Shown: positions 17,500-25,685, numbered from the stretch's first letter. The stretch is 46,011 nt of DNA from Actinomycetota bacterium (GCA_012523095.1 JAAYJE010000055.1:1-46011), one strand, 5' to 3'. Program-made: numbers and translations. Notes: generated from the sequence alone by a model not told the origin.

Positions 17500-17590
17500 C
17501 AGGCGCGTGGCAAGATGTCCCCCGACCGGCCGACGGTGCGGGGGCGTCCGCCTTGTTTTCGCCGACCCGCTTGTCCATAGTGGCAGAAGC

Positions 17591-18739
17591 ATGTCTCGTC
17601 TGCCTCTCTACATCACCCAATTCTTCAGCGGCATCGTCTGGGTCACACTGGGCCCACTCCTCGACTCGGTCCTGCGCGACCTCGACATCCCCCTGGCCCA
17701 AGGAGGGCTGCCGGCGTTGGCTTTCTTCTTAGGGACGGTGACCGGAGCGGCTGTACTTAACGTCTTCTTGGCCCGGATCCCCGTGCAGTGGTGTCTCATC
17801 GGAGCGGCCATCGTGGAGTGCGCAGGGTTGGCCGCCGCGGGGCTTCTGTCTCGAGGTTTGTGGTCGTTTGTCGTCTTCTACTTCGTCGCCGGTCTGCCCT
17901 GCATGGTCATTTCGCTCATCCCCGGTATGTGGGTGAGCGCGCACATGCGGGAGAAGACCGCCTACGTGCTCAGCCTTATCATGACGGCATCGGTATCAAG
18001 TATGATGATCACCCCGCTCATCATCGGAAGGCTCCTCAGCGCCGGTGTGACTTGGAGATGGGTGCTCGTCGGTGAGGCCGTCGTTGCCATAGTGCTGGCG
18101 GTGGTCCTGGCCCTCTGTCCACTCGCCGACATAGAGGGGAGGGAGAACCTCCGTCTGCGTCAGTTGAAGGCGGTCGTCTCCCACAATCCCAGGCTATTCG
18201 TGGGCATAGTGGCTGCGGCGTTTCTCTTCATGGGCGCCGAGACCACCCTCAGCGTATGGTTGCCTAAATTCGAGATCGACGTGTTTGCGGCGACCGCCAC
18301 TTGGGCGAGTCTCGCGGTGACGTTCTACTGGGTCGGACAGTTGCTGGGGCGGGTGGTCGGCATCCCTCTCACCAGGCGATGCCTGCCCTCGTCCATCCTC
18401 ATGTTCTCCACCATCTGGCTCGCTCTCTTCATTGTGGTGGTGGCGTTATCTCCCAACCAGACCGTTTCGCTCGTGATGACCTTTGTGGCCGGGCTGGGTG
18501 TGTGCGTATGCCTCTCGGTGATCGGCAGCTACTCCAGCCGATTTCCCCATTGGCACGCAGGCGTGGTGTTCTCGGTCTTCGAGTTCTCGGCGGGCGTGGG
18601 AGCTATGGTGTTCCCTTACCTCACCGGGCCGGTGGCGGCCGGGTGGGGGTTCAGGGCGGCTCTCGCCGTGGCCGCTGTGCCCGTCTTTCTCGTGGCTTTG
18701 TTGACCCGCTACCTGCGGCGGGTGTCGGGAGAGGTCTGA
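17591..18739 (+). CDS. MFS transporter (MFS1)
   Basis: 382 aa from ATG 17591 (an upstream in-frame start gives an unlikely Arg/Cys-rich leader). Twelve membrane segments are expected. The loop between helices 2 and 3, and the phrases WVSAHMREKTAYVLS, LCPLADIEGRENLRLRQLKA, GAETTLSVWLPKFEIDVF and VTFYWVGQLLGR, match MFS2 (38811-39983) at equivalent positions, so the two are paralogues. TTGTTT-N18-CATAGT (17553-17582) is a candidate promoter just before the ATG. The substrate is unknown. Confidence 0.88.
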   Translation: MSRLPLYITQFFSGIVWVTLGPLLDSVLRDLDIPLAQGGLPALAFFLGTVTGAAVLNVFLARIPVQWCLIGAAIVECAGLAAAGLLSRGLWSFVVFYFVAGLPCMVISLIPGMWVSAHMREKTAYVLSLIMTASVSSMMITPLIIGRLLSAGVTWRWVLVGEAVVAIVLAVVLALCPLADIEGRENLRLRQLKAVVSHNPRLFVGIVAAAFLFMGAETTLSVWLPKFEIDVFAATATWASLAVTFYWVGQLLGRVVGIPLTRRCLPSSILMFSTIWLALFIVVVALSPNQTVSLVMTFVAGLGVCVCLSVIGSYSSRFPHWHAGVVFSVFEFSAGVGAMVFPYLTGPVAAGWGFRAALAVAAVPVFLVALLTRYLRRVSGEV

Positions 18740-18818
18740 CCGGCCTTGTACCGGGATGCGACGGCCCGTCCGCTTCCCCGCGGGTTGTCGGCGGGGGGCC
18801 GCTCTCACCGTGGTCGTT

Positions 18819-19724
18819 CTATGCGCGGTGCTCCAGGTAACGGTTGAGGTGGTCGATGATCATCTGCCAGGACTCCGCTGCCCCCGGTTCGTCCATGAGG
18901 TTGAAACCGTGCCGGGCCTCTTCGAAGCGCCGGAAAGTGACCGCCACCCCTGCCTCCATCAGCTTGTCTTTGAAGGCCTCGGCCTCCGGCGCCAGCGAGT
19001 CCCGGCCGGCGGTGATGACCAAGGTGGGCGGGAACGTCTTCACCTGGTCGGGCGTGGCGTAGTAGGGGGAGATGAGGGGGTTCTTGGCCGCCTCACGCGT
19101 GCCGGCGTAGGCCTGGTCGTACACGCGTGACATGCGCGGCGACAGCGCCTTCTTGGGTCGGGGCTTCAGGTACGGGTCGGTGTGGATGTCGAGCGGGGGA
19201 TAGTCCAGCACCAGGGCCTTGAGGCCGAGCTCCCGGCGCTCTGCGTCGAGCAGGCAGACGGCGGCGCTCAGGTTGCCGCCCGCGCTCTGGCCTCCGATGG
19301 CGATGTTGTCCGGGTCTATCCCCAGCTCTACAGCATGCTCCTTTGCATATCCGACGACCGCGTAACACTCATCAAGGGCTACTGGGAACATGGCCTCCGG
19401 CGCCAGGCTGTAGTCGATGCTGAGGATCTTCACCCCGGCCTTCTGGACGATGGCGGGCATGTAGCGGTCTTCCATCTCAGGGTGGCCCAGGACGAACCCG
19501 CCCCCGTGGATGTTGATGTAAAGGGGCATTTTCTCTGTTCTCTCAAGGTCGTAAGCGAGCACCCGCACCCTGCCGGCCTGCGTGTCGAGGAACAGCTCAC
19601 GGCCGAACGGTTTGCCGGCTCCCATCATCCTGCGGCCGAAGACGGAGGCCATGAAGCGGAAGAATCTCACCTTCCTCAGGATCTGCTCTCGCGACAGCGG
19701 TTTCTCTGGAGGCACCTTGGCCAT
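18819..19724 (-). CDS. Alpha/beta hydrolase (HSL-type esterase/lipase)
   Basis: 301 aa from ATG 19724, preceded by GAAAGGA. The HSL-family oxyanion motif HGGG is at residues 73-76, the nucleophile S147 lies in GQSAGG, and the acid and base are D242 (TAGRDSLAPEAEAF) and H272 (EARHGFNL), a complete catalytic triad. It should cleave short acyl esters. It converges with MFS1 and lies 88 bp after the lipoprotein gene upstream. No signal peptide is seen, so it is probably cytoplasmic. Confidence 0.9.
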   Translation of the reverse strand: MAKVPPEKPLSREQILRKVRFFRFMASVFGRRMMGAGKPFGRELFLDTQAGRVRVLAYDLERTEKMPLYINIHGGGFVLGHPEMEDRYMPAIVQKAGVKILSIDYSLAPEAMFPVALDECYAVVGYAKEHAVELGIDPDNIAIGGQSAGGNLSAAVCLLDAERRELGLKALVLDYPPLDIHTDPYLKPRPKKALSPRMSRVYDQAYAGTREAAKNPLISPYYATPDQVKTFPPTLVITAGRDSLAPEAEAFKDKLMEAGVAVTFRRFEEARHGFNLMDEPGAAESWQMIIDHLNRYLEHRA

Positions 19725-19812
19725 AGGATCCGGTCCTTTCTGGAGCAGGTGTACTCGCGTGGTGTCCATCCTTGCCCGCCGCCGTCCGGCTGTCAAGCCG
19801 GGCCGGCGCGCT

Positions 19813-21294
19813 TCACCTGGAAAGCAGGGCGTCGGCGGCCGCGCACACCGTCCATGTCCCGGTGGCCCCGACATGGTCCGCGGGCTCCGTCACCTTCACC
19901 TGGAAGCGGTAGACGGGTATCAGGGTGAGCGCCACCGTGTCGTTGACGGCCGGGAATCTGATGCGCTCGTAGTCGAGGAACACCCCGGTCACGGCCAGTC
20001 GCAGACGAGGCCCCTCGGGAGAGGGCCAGCGGTCCCAGTCGACATCTCCGTCGAGCCAAGCCTGGGTGTCGGCCAGGATCTCTTGGCATGAACGCACGGG
20101 CACCTGCCCGATGACCTGCGGATCGATGAGCGCCCACTCCAGACTGACCAGACGGTCGCCGGCCGTCACGTCCCCGCGCAACTGTCCGGGGAGCGTCCCG
20201 TCTCCGGCCACCCCGGTCTGCTGGTAGGTCACGACGACGGTGACGGCTCGGTCGACTCCATCGATCACCGCGGTCTGTCCCCACACCGCCTCGCCTTTGT
20301 CGAGGTCCGTCTGCCACAGGTGGTGTTCGTGGAGAAAAGAGCGGACCAAGGGGAGTACCACGTTTTCGTTGTGAAGAGGGGGAGGTTTCGCGTTGTTCGG
20401 GTCGCGCCGTTGGGCGAGGAGTTCTTCCATGGCAGGATCCTGCCAGTTTGGGGTCGCTTCCATGTCCCGGGGGAACCAATCTGCCGAAGTGTAGGTCTGG
20501 AAGAGAAGGTCGGTACCGGCGGGGACCGGTCTGAGAGGTGCGTAGTAGGCGGGGACGCTCTGGGGGAACACGCGCTCCGCGACGACCTCGGCCGGGTCGA
20601 GCACAAGATGGGTGACTCCGGACGTGAATCCAACGCGTTGGAAGTATCGGTTGTGATGGGAGTGTAGCACGGGCCGGTAGCGGCTCTCGAGATCGCGACC
20701 TTTCGTTAGCTCTGTCAGGTTCTGGACGATCCATGCCGCTTCGTCCCGGGTCATCAGTCCCGTGGAGTCCGCGCCGACGGCCTCCAGACCCTGCCCCAGG
20801 CCGGCTTCAGTGCAAGCGTCGAGTAGGTCCGGCCAGCCCGCCCTAAGCCCGCATGCGACCTGGTCGAGGGCCGCGGCGCGGCTCACGCCCGCCGAGGGCC
20901 GGAACACGCCGCCCGGCCCGCCAGCGACGAGCTGGTTGGCGGCCGCGACGGTGACGAAATCGTCCGGGAACAGGTCGTCGTCCGGTGTCTCCACATCGGA
21001 GAACGGGCAGGGGAAGGCGCCCTCCACCACCGGGAGTCGGAGCGCCAGGCAGAGCATCCTTGCCCATTCGGCCCGCGTCACTTGGTCGTCGGAAGGGCTT
21101 GTCCCGTCCGGGTGGCCGTCGGCCGTGGGGGCGCTTTGAGAGGCGCTGGTGGGGATGGTCGTGGCGGCAGTCGTGGCCGCAGCGGTGACAGGAGTCGCGG
21201 GTGTGGTCGTGGAGGGCGTACGGGGGCTATCGCAGCCTGAGGCCACCAGCAGCACGGTCGCGAGGAGTAAGACTGCGCATCTTGACTTCTGCAT
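19813..21294 (-). CDS. Lipoprotein with S-layer-homology-like domains
   Basis: 493 aa. The signal peptide ends in LLVASGC with lipobox C21, followed by a Thr/Ala/Pro/Ser-rich linker to about residue 65. Residues about 70-200 resemble two to three SLH modules (VTRAEWARMLCLALRLP, FSDV, AAANQLVAGGPGGVFRPSAGVSRAAALDQV, then TRDEAAWIVQNLTEL). The remaining 290 residues are of no family I recognise. It is likely to sit on the outer face of the membrane and to contact cell-wall polymers through the SLH part. Confidence 0.75.
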   Translation of the reverse strand: MQKSRCAVLLLATVLLVASGCDSPRTPSTTTPATPVTAAATTAATTIPTSASQSAPTADGHPDGTSPSDDQVTRAEWARMLCLALRLPVVEGAFPCPFSDVETPDDDLFPDDFVTVAAANQLVAGGPGGVFRPSAGVSRAAALDQVACGLRAGWPDLLDACTEAGLGQGLEAVGADSTGLMTRDEAAWIVQNLTELTKGRDLESRYRPVLHSHHNRYFQRVGFTSGVTHLVLDPAEVVAERVFPQSVPAYYAPLRPVPAGTDLLFQTYTSADWFPRDMEATPNWQDPAMEELLAQRRDPNNAKPPPLHNENVVLPLVRSFLHEHHLWQTDLDKGEAVWGQTAVIDGVDRAVTVVVTYQQTGVAGDGTLPGQLRGDVTAGDRLVSLEWALIDPQVIGQVPVRSCQEILADTQAWLDGDVDWDRWPSPEGPRLRLAVTGVFLDYERIRFPAVNDTVALTLIPVYRFQVKVTEPADHVGATGTWTVCAAADALLSR

Positions 21295-21399
21295 TTCTCG
21301 GCGTTCCCTCGTGGCAGATCATCGGGCCGGCCCTCTCCGACCCCTCTATTCATCGTGCGTGCCGCCGATGGAGGGTCGGTAACGATCGAGTAACGGTTC

Positions 21400-21830
21400 G
21401 GTCACGGTGGTTCAGGCGCGCCCGGAAGGCCGGCGGCGCCCGGCCGCCATGATGCGTCGTTCTTTCTCACCGTGCTTGGGGGCGACGGTCGGCAGGGCGT
21501 GATCGCCAGCGTTCTCGATGCCACGCTGATCGATGTGACCAGCGAAACGGGGCCCGTCGAACTCCCTCCAGTATCATCGGCAGTCGGAGCTCCGCCCTTG
21601 GGGGTGCGAGTACGACGGCCGCCGTCGCCGACACTGCCGCCATCGTCCGCCTGGGCCGCCAAACGCTGGGGGGGCCGAAGTCGACGTGTATCGCGTGGGC
21701 CTCAACATCCCACGCGGTCACGAACGGTCTGCCGACTTCGGCCTTGTCTACGTCGAAAGCTCCACCGGGCTGCGGTCGCGCGAGGAATGGCTGATCGGGT
21801 CTCCGGGCGATGCCTGGGTCTACCCCTCTA
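21400..21830 (+). pseudogene. Possible decayed gene with two frameshifts
   Basis: Protein-like segments appear on the plus strand in three successive frames. The first is about 21410-21560 (FFLTVLGGDGRQGVIASVL, then LIDVTSETGPVEL). The second is about 21560-21668 (SSIIGSRSSALGG, then TAAIVRLGRQTLGG). The third, after a run of seven G (21668-21674), is about 21675-21830 (AEVDVYRVGLNIPRG, then FGLVYVESSTG and REEWLIGSPGDAWVYP). No single frame gives a normal start-to-stop gene. It lies in the 575-bp gap between two minus-strand genes. The family is not recognised. A sequencing indel at the G-run is an alternative for the second break. Confidence 0.35.
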
Positions 21831-21869
21831 CGAGTCCCGGCCCGTGCCGCATGCGGCAGCCGTCATCCC

Positions 21870-22556
21870 CTATCTGACGAACGTCGCGTACTCGTCTACG
21901 TCCAGGCGCGTGCGCGGGAAGTGGTTGAGGGGAGCGTCCCAGTCGGGATAGCCGAGTGTGATGGCGATCACGAAGAGCTTGTCCTCCGTATCGGGGATCT
22001 GCCTGCGCAGGATGTCGGGGTAGCGGACGTTGGAGCCGCTGATGCAGGTGCCTAGACCGCGGGCATGCGCCGCGAGCGCGATGGACTGAGCGAACGCCCC
22101 GGCGTCAAAGCAGCCATAGGGGAGACCGATGTCGCGCGGGATGGCCAGCACCAATAGGACGGGCGCTCCCCAGAGGCCGGCGGCGGCCACCATGGGGGAC
22201 ACCGGCGGGGTCTCCGCCACGACGCCGAGCCTCGCCTCCTCGGCGGCGATAAAGGAGGCTCTCGTCTTGAAGAACTCGTCTTGGCGGGCTTGGAAGAGCG
22301 GTGGCAGCGGTACCCGTGGGCCTAGGTCGGAGTCCTCGGGCGTGTTCGCCTCGGCATTGGCGCGCAGGTCGGCTTTGAAACCCTCCAACGCGTCGCCGGT
22401 GAGGACATAGACGCAGGCGGTCTGGGTGTTTGTAGCTGAAGGCGCCCAACGCGCCTCGGATAGTATCTCGCGCACCAGATCGTCGGATACAGGTTGGGAC
22501 GTATATCCGCGGATGGACCTTCTGTCGGCCAGAGCTCTGGCGATGGCGTTGCTCAC
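21870..22556 (-). CDS. Nitroreductase-family protein
   Basis: 228 aa. GTG 22556 is chosen because AAGGAGG (complement of 22565-22571) lies at good spacing. Nitroreductase blocks: RRSIRGYTSQPVSDDLVREILSEARWAPSATNTQ (FMN phosphate region, S/R residues) near the N-terminus, then DAGAFAQSIALAAHARGLGTC and a final ITLGYPDWDAPLN. Family members are FMN-dependent oxidoreductases that reduce nitro groups, quinones or other electrophiles. The central segment (residues about 75-125) is longer than in minimal members. It has no obvious operon partner. Confidence 0.88.
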   Translation of the reverse strand: MSNAIARALADRRSIRGYTSQPVSDDLVREILSEARWAPSATNTQTACVYVLTGDALEGFKADLRANAEANTPEDSDLGPRVPLPPLFQARQDEFFKTRASFIAAEEARLGVVAETPPVSPMVAAAGLWGAPVLLVLAIPRDIGLPYGCFDAGAFAQSIALAAHARGLGTCISGSNVRYPDILRRQIPDTEDKLFVIAITLGYPDWDAPLNHFPRTRLDVDEYATFVR

Positions 22557-22861
22557 TTGGGCTACCTCCTTGTCTCTACCTCCATCAAGGTTATACCTGA
22601 ACCGCCACCGCCGGGCAACCGCCGGACCCATGCTGCGCATCTCAGCGGTCGTCTCCGATACTACGGATGGCCGAGGAACGGGCCTCGAAGTCATGAAACC
22701 TCTGGGTGATTTTGGCGGTATGAAGGTTTAGCGTATCCCCCCTGGGGAGCGGGCTTCATCATGGCCCTCCGGGCCGGTTCATGGAACGAAGAACACGACA
22801 GTGTGATCACCCGCGCAGAAGCCGTAGCGACCGGCACCGGAGCGGCTCCAGAGGTTGGACA

Positions 22862-22902
22862 CCCCACAGTGTTCAACCTCGCAGTCGCTGAACACTGTGG
22901 GG
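22862..22902. repeat. Perfect 14-bp inverted repeat
   Basis: CCCCACAGTGTTCA (22862-22875) and its exact complement (22889-22902) flank a 13-nt loop in non-coding DNA. No T-run follows on either strand. It could be an operator, a hairpin terminator for RNA from either side, or a relic of a mobile element. Confidence 0.7.
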
Positions 22903-23071
22903 CACTAGGTCGCGGCGCTTCTCCGGCGGAAGGGGCTCCGCGTCTCCTTGCATGTATGATGGCACCCTTTTCCTGAACGGGTCCTGAACGATTTTCCACT
23001 ACCGCCCCCGTTGCGCGACAGGCGCGAGGTGTTCAGGTTACGTGCAGGTTCAACCGGGTACAGTGATTTCA

Positions 23072-23232
23072 GAGCCCTGAGAGTTCAGACGCAGCATCCG
23101 AGGTACTTACAAAGGGGCCCGCCGAGAAAACGCGGAGGTAAATGGCCGCGGAGTACAGCGAAGCGGGAAGTAAGTAAGAACTGATGAAAGATTGAAAAGC
23201 GAGTTCACTCAGGGCTCGCTTCTTGTCTTGTT
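23072..23232 (+). ncRNA. Candidate structured RNA with nested helices and an intrinsic terminator
   Basis: In a non-coding stretch, four to five helices nest on the plus strand: P1 23072-23081 with 23208-23217 (10 bp, perfect), then 23082-23086 with 23178-23182 (5 bp), 23104-23110 with 23170-23176 (7 bp), 23118-23122 with 23163-23167 (5 bp) and 23131-23135 with 23146-23150 (5 bp). The 3' end forms an alternative hairpin, AAGCGAG/CTCGCTT (23197-23221), followed by CTTGTCTTGTT, which looks like a Rho-independent terminator and competes with P1. TACAGT at 23059-23064 is a possible -10 box ending 7 bases before P1. I cannot name the family; it is not a tmRNA, RNase P or SRP RNA by its sequence. 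Confidence 0.55.
23197..23232 (+). terminator. Intrinsic terminator at end of candidate RNA
   Basis: A 7-bp stem AAGCGAG (23197-23203) with CTCGCTT (23215-23221), an 11-nt loop and a T-rich tail. It overlaps the 3' strand of the closing helix of the candidate RNA, so the two folds are mutually exclusive. Confidence 0.5.
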
Positions 23233-23312
23233 GCAGCTTCACGAAGACCTCCGGCTGTTGGTGGCGGACGCCATCCGGCGGTTCGGGATCTTGAGAGAAC
23301 TGCTCCGCTCCT

Positions 23313-23585
23313 CTACCTTCCGGTTATGCGGGGCGGAGTCTCAGCCGCCGCCAGCCCCTTATCGGTGAGACGCAACCAGATGTTGCTGAGCAGGGGATCC
23401 CACTCCACCAGGCCCTGCCGGGCCAGCTCGGCCACCCCCTCCCTGACGGCGCGCGCGTCCAGTCCCAGCTCGTGTTGGAGCTCGGGTCCGGACACCTCCG
23501 TCTCGGGATTCAGCCGGTACGCATCCGCGAGGTAGCTGAGGAGGAGGGCTGCGGTGGGTTGTGGGGTGGGCATGGGCATGGGCAT
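23313..23585 (-). CDS. Small winged-helix-like protein (90 aa), relative of 306-578
   Basis: ATG 23585 is preceded by AGGAGAG at 8-base spacing, and the upstream in-frame extension is not protein-like. The product begins with a Met-Pro repeat (MPMPMPTPQPTA), then LLLSYLADAYRLNPET, a helix-turn-helix-like segment (GPELQHELGLDARAVREGVAELARQGLVEW) and LTDKGLAAAE. The length and layout match the 90-aa protein at 306-578. The function is unknown; a compact DNA-binding regulator is the simplest idea. Confidence 0.65.
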   Translation of the reverse strand: MPMPMPTPQPTAALLLSYLADAYRLNPETEVSGPELQHELGLDARAVREGVAELARQGLVEWDPLLSNIWLRLTDKGLAAAETPPRITGR

Positions 23586-23771
23586 GGGGGAGACTCTCCT
23601 CAGGCGTGCGGTAACCCCGGCAGGGTAGCACACGAGGGGTGAAAGCAGCCGGGGTTGTGTTTGATGTGGATGACACCCAGCTGTAGATGTGGCGCGGTTG
23701 AATCCGTCGGGGCGGGGGAGGAGGCTCCCAGCGCCGGGAGTTGATGAGACCCGAGTGATTAGCTCTGGGTA

Positions 23772-23800
23772 TTGACAGCGAGATGCCAAGCCACTACGCT
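23772..23800 (+). promoter_or_regulatory. Strong candidate promoter upstream of the HD-GYP gene
   Basis: A perfect -35 TTGACA (23772-23777), a 17-bp spacer and TACGCT (23795-23800) as the -10 box. Transcription would start within the palindrome at 23807-23833 and give a leader of about 300 nt before the HD-GYP start. Confidence 0.6.
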
Positions 23801-23806
23801 TACGTG

Positions 23807-23833
23807 TGAGACATGGCATCGTGCCATGTCTCA
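23807..23833. promoter_or_regulatory. Perfect 12-bp palindrome at the expected transcription start
   Basis: TGAGACATGGCA (23807-23818) and its exact complement (23822-23833) with a 3-bp centre, 6 bp after the -10 box. Its position suits a repressor operator. It would also fold as a hairpin at the very 5' end of the mRNA and protect it. Confidence 0.6.
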
Positions 23834-24003
23834 TGCTGATGTCGGGATCCGAATGGGGGATTCCGGCAGACGCAGGGGTTTCCGGAGGTGAATGGGACCG
23901 TCCGGATTCACCCGATGTATGGCGCGTGGCGGGAGTCGCTCACGCGTCGGCGGGGATGAGTTGACGATTCCCGCTTTGGCTGCCGCACGAGAGGAGAGAG
24001 AAG

Positions 24004-24024
24004 ATGAACTTCAAGTGGTGGTAG
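24004..24024 (+). CDS. Six-codon leader-like ORF (MNFKWW)
   Basis: ATG 24004 follows a GAGGAGAG ribosome site (23991-23998) and encodes Met-Asn-Phe-Lys-Trp-Trp before TAG. It sits in the long leader between the TTGACA promoter and the HD-GYP gene, 90 bp before it. Paired Trp codons in a tiny ORF recall attenuator leader peptides. The short hairpin after it (GGCC TAACGG GGCC) is too weak to prove attenuation. Confidence 0.3.
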   Translation: MNFKWW

Positions 24025-24113
24025 GCTGACCGTCCGCTAACGCTTTGGCCTAACGGGGCCGATATTGGAGGTGGCGGCTAGCCAACTCCGGCGGGCTCGG
24101 GAAGTGAGCACGT

Positions 24114-25685
24114 ATGGGGCGAGCGGACATTGGGCGAATAGGCAGTGCAGCTAGGCCTTGGTCGCGTCAGACGCGACTAAGGCTTGCTGCCTTTTATATC
24201 AGAGGTCTCTCCATTGGTGTGCTGCTTCTCTTTGGGGGACTGCTCTATTTGCAGTTGCGGGTGCCCGGACTGCACCCAGTTGGACCTTTCCCTTGGGCTA
24301 GTGCCATCCTGCTTCTCCTCCTTGCCTTGTTTGCCGAGTCCAACACGGTGCGTGTTGGTCCCGGTATGGAGATATCTGCTGGTTTCCTAGCTGCATTTCT
24401 GGGCGTGGCTATCGTTGGTCCGCTCGGTGCCTTTGTCATTGCAGTCGTTAGCCAGCTTACGGGGCTTCGCAGTCGTCCTCGCGAGCAGATTCTTTGCTAT
24501 GCCGCAACCAGCGGCATAGTGACGGGAGTGACTGCCGTACTGTATTGGGCCGTTCTGCGCCGCCTCGGAGGATTCCTCGAATCGTCCATAGCCATAGTTG
24601 CCATTGTGGGCTTGGGCGCAAGCATCGCTTATCAGATTGTCAATTTCGCATTTGGATTACCCGTCATCTGGCTCCGCCGCGGCATCGGCCTCAAGCGTGC
24701 CTGGCGCGATGGGGTGAAGCCCTTCCTGCCCTTTGACCTTTTCTTCCTGGCCATCTGCTTGGGGCTCATCTCCATCTACCACCTCTACCTGTCCAGCGGA
24801 CAGGTGTCCACCCTCTATTCCACCCTGCTGGTCTTGCTCTGCATCATGCCGGTGGTGGGCCTTATCTACTCCTTTCGGGCCTATGCCAACCAGCGGGAGC
24901 TGGCGCGCGGTAACGAACGGCTGGCCCGGCGCAATGAGCGGCTGGCCCTGCAGGCTATCGCGAGTCAGATCACGGCCCTGGACCTCAAAGACAATTACAC
25001 CGCCCGTCATTCGGCCGCCGTGGCTCTGTGGGCTCGGGACATCGCCACCTACCTGGGGTTGAGCGAGAGCGACCGCAACCTGGTGCACCTGGCCAGCCTG
25101 CTGCACGACGTGGGGAAGATCGGAGTGCCCGACGAGTTGCTTAAGTCGCCCCAGCGCCTCAACGCTGAGAACTGGGGCTTCATGGAGGGGCACTGCCTCC
25201 ACGGCTACCGTATCCTGTGTAACATCTCGCAGTTCGAGGGACTGGCTACAGTGGTGCTCAGCCATCACGAGCACTACGACGGCAACGGCTACCCCGCGGG
25301 CTTGGCGGGAGAAGACATCCCGCTGTTCAGCCGCATCATCTGTGTGGCCGACAGCTATTCCGCCATGGTCAGCAGGCGCCCCTACGGCCCGCCGCTCTCC
25401 ACCGAGGTGGCCATGGCTGAGTTGGAGTACAAGAAGGGTTCGCAGTTCGATCCCGTGGTGGTCGACGCCTTCCTCGCCGTGCTGGAGGAGCACGATGAGG
25501 ACTACCGGCGTGGTGCGGAGGTGGACTTCAATCTGGAGGTCGATCGCATCAAGTACCTGCGCGATCTGCCCGACGAGATGACCCAGGACGAGGTGCCGGC
25601 TGCGAGGGAGGTGGACGCGCCCGTGCCGGCCGCTCGGCAGGTCTCGATTGAGGATGCCCAATCCGACTCGCGGGCCGGTGGCTGA
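24114..25685 (+). CDS. Membrane HD-GYP domain protein (putative c-di-GMP phosphodiesterase)
   Basis: 523 aa. About eight membrane helices fill residues 25-255, an integral sensor-like module. A short coiled segment (RELARGNERLARRNERLALQAIA) leads to the HD-GYP domain (about 285-455). This domain has LLHDVGKIGVP (HD pair near residue 331) and HHEHYDGNGYP (GYP near 390), followed by RIICVADSYSAMVS. HD-GYP enzymes hydrolyse cyclic di-GMP using a metal centre. The first 550 bp use noticeably more T- and A-ending codons than the rest, suggesting a different origin for the membrane module. It is preceded by a long structured leader. Confidence 0.88.
   Translation: MGRADIGRIGSAARPWSRQTRLRLAAFYIRGLSIGVLLLFGGLLYLQLRVPGLHPVGPFPWASAILLLLLALFAESNTVRVGPGMEISAGFLAAFLGVAIVGPLGAFVIAVVSQLTGLRSRPREQILCYAATSGIVTGVTAVLYWAVLRRLGGFLESSIAIVAIVGLGASIAYQIVNFAFGLPVIWLRRGIGLKRAWRDGVKPFLPFDLFFLAICLGLISIYHLYLSSGQVSTLYSTLLVLLCIMPVVGLIYSFRAYANQRELARGNERLARRNERLALQAIASQITALDLKDNYTARHSAAVALWARDIATYLGLSESDRNLVHLASLLHDVGKIGVPDELLKSPQRLNAENWGFMEGHCLHGYRILCNISQFEGLATVVLSHHEHYDGNGYPAGLAGEDIPLFSRIICVADSYSAMVSRRPYGPPLSTEVAMAELEYKKGSQFDPVVVDAFLAVLEEHDEDYRRGAEVDFNLEVDRIKYLRDLPDEMTQDEVPAAREVDAPVPAARQVSIEDAQSDSRAGG

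Noticed and set aside
19793-20734. Arg/Pro-rich minus-strand frame overlapping the SLH-type lipoprotein
   Set aside because: Same strand but shifted frame; the composition is artefactual and the lipoprotein frame has the signal peptide and domain pattern.
23180-23200. Hammerhead-like core CTGATGA followed by GAAA in the candidate RNA
   Set aside because: Only six bases (AAGATT) lie between the two core boxes, too few for stem II, and no matching cleavage-site stem is present.
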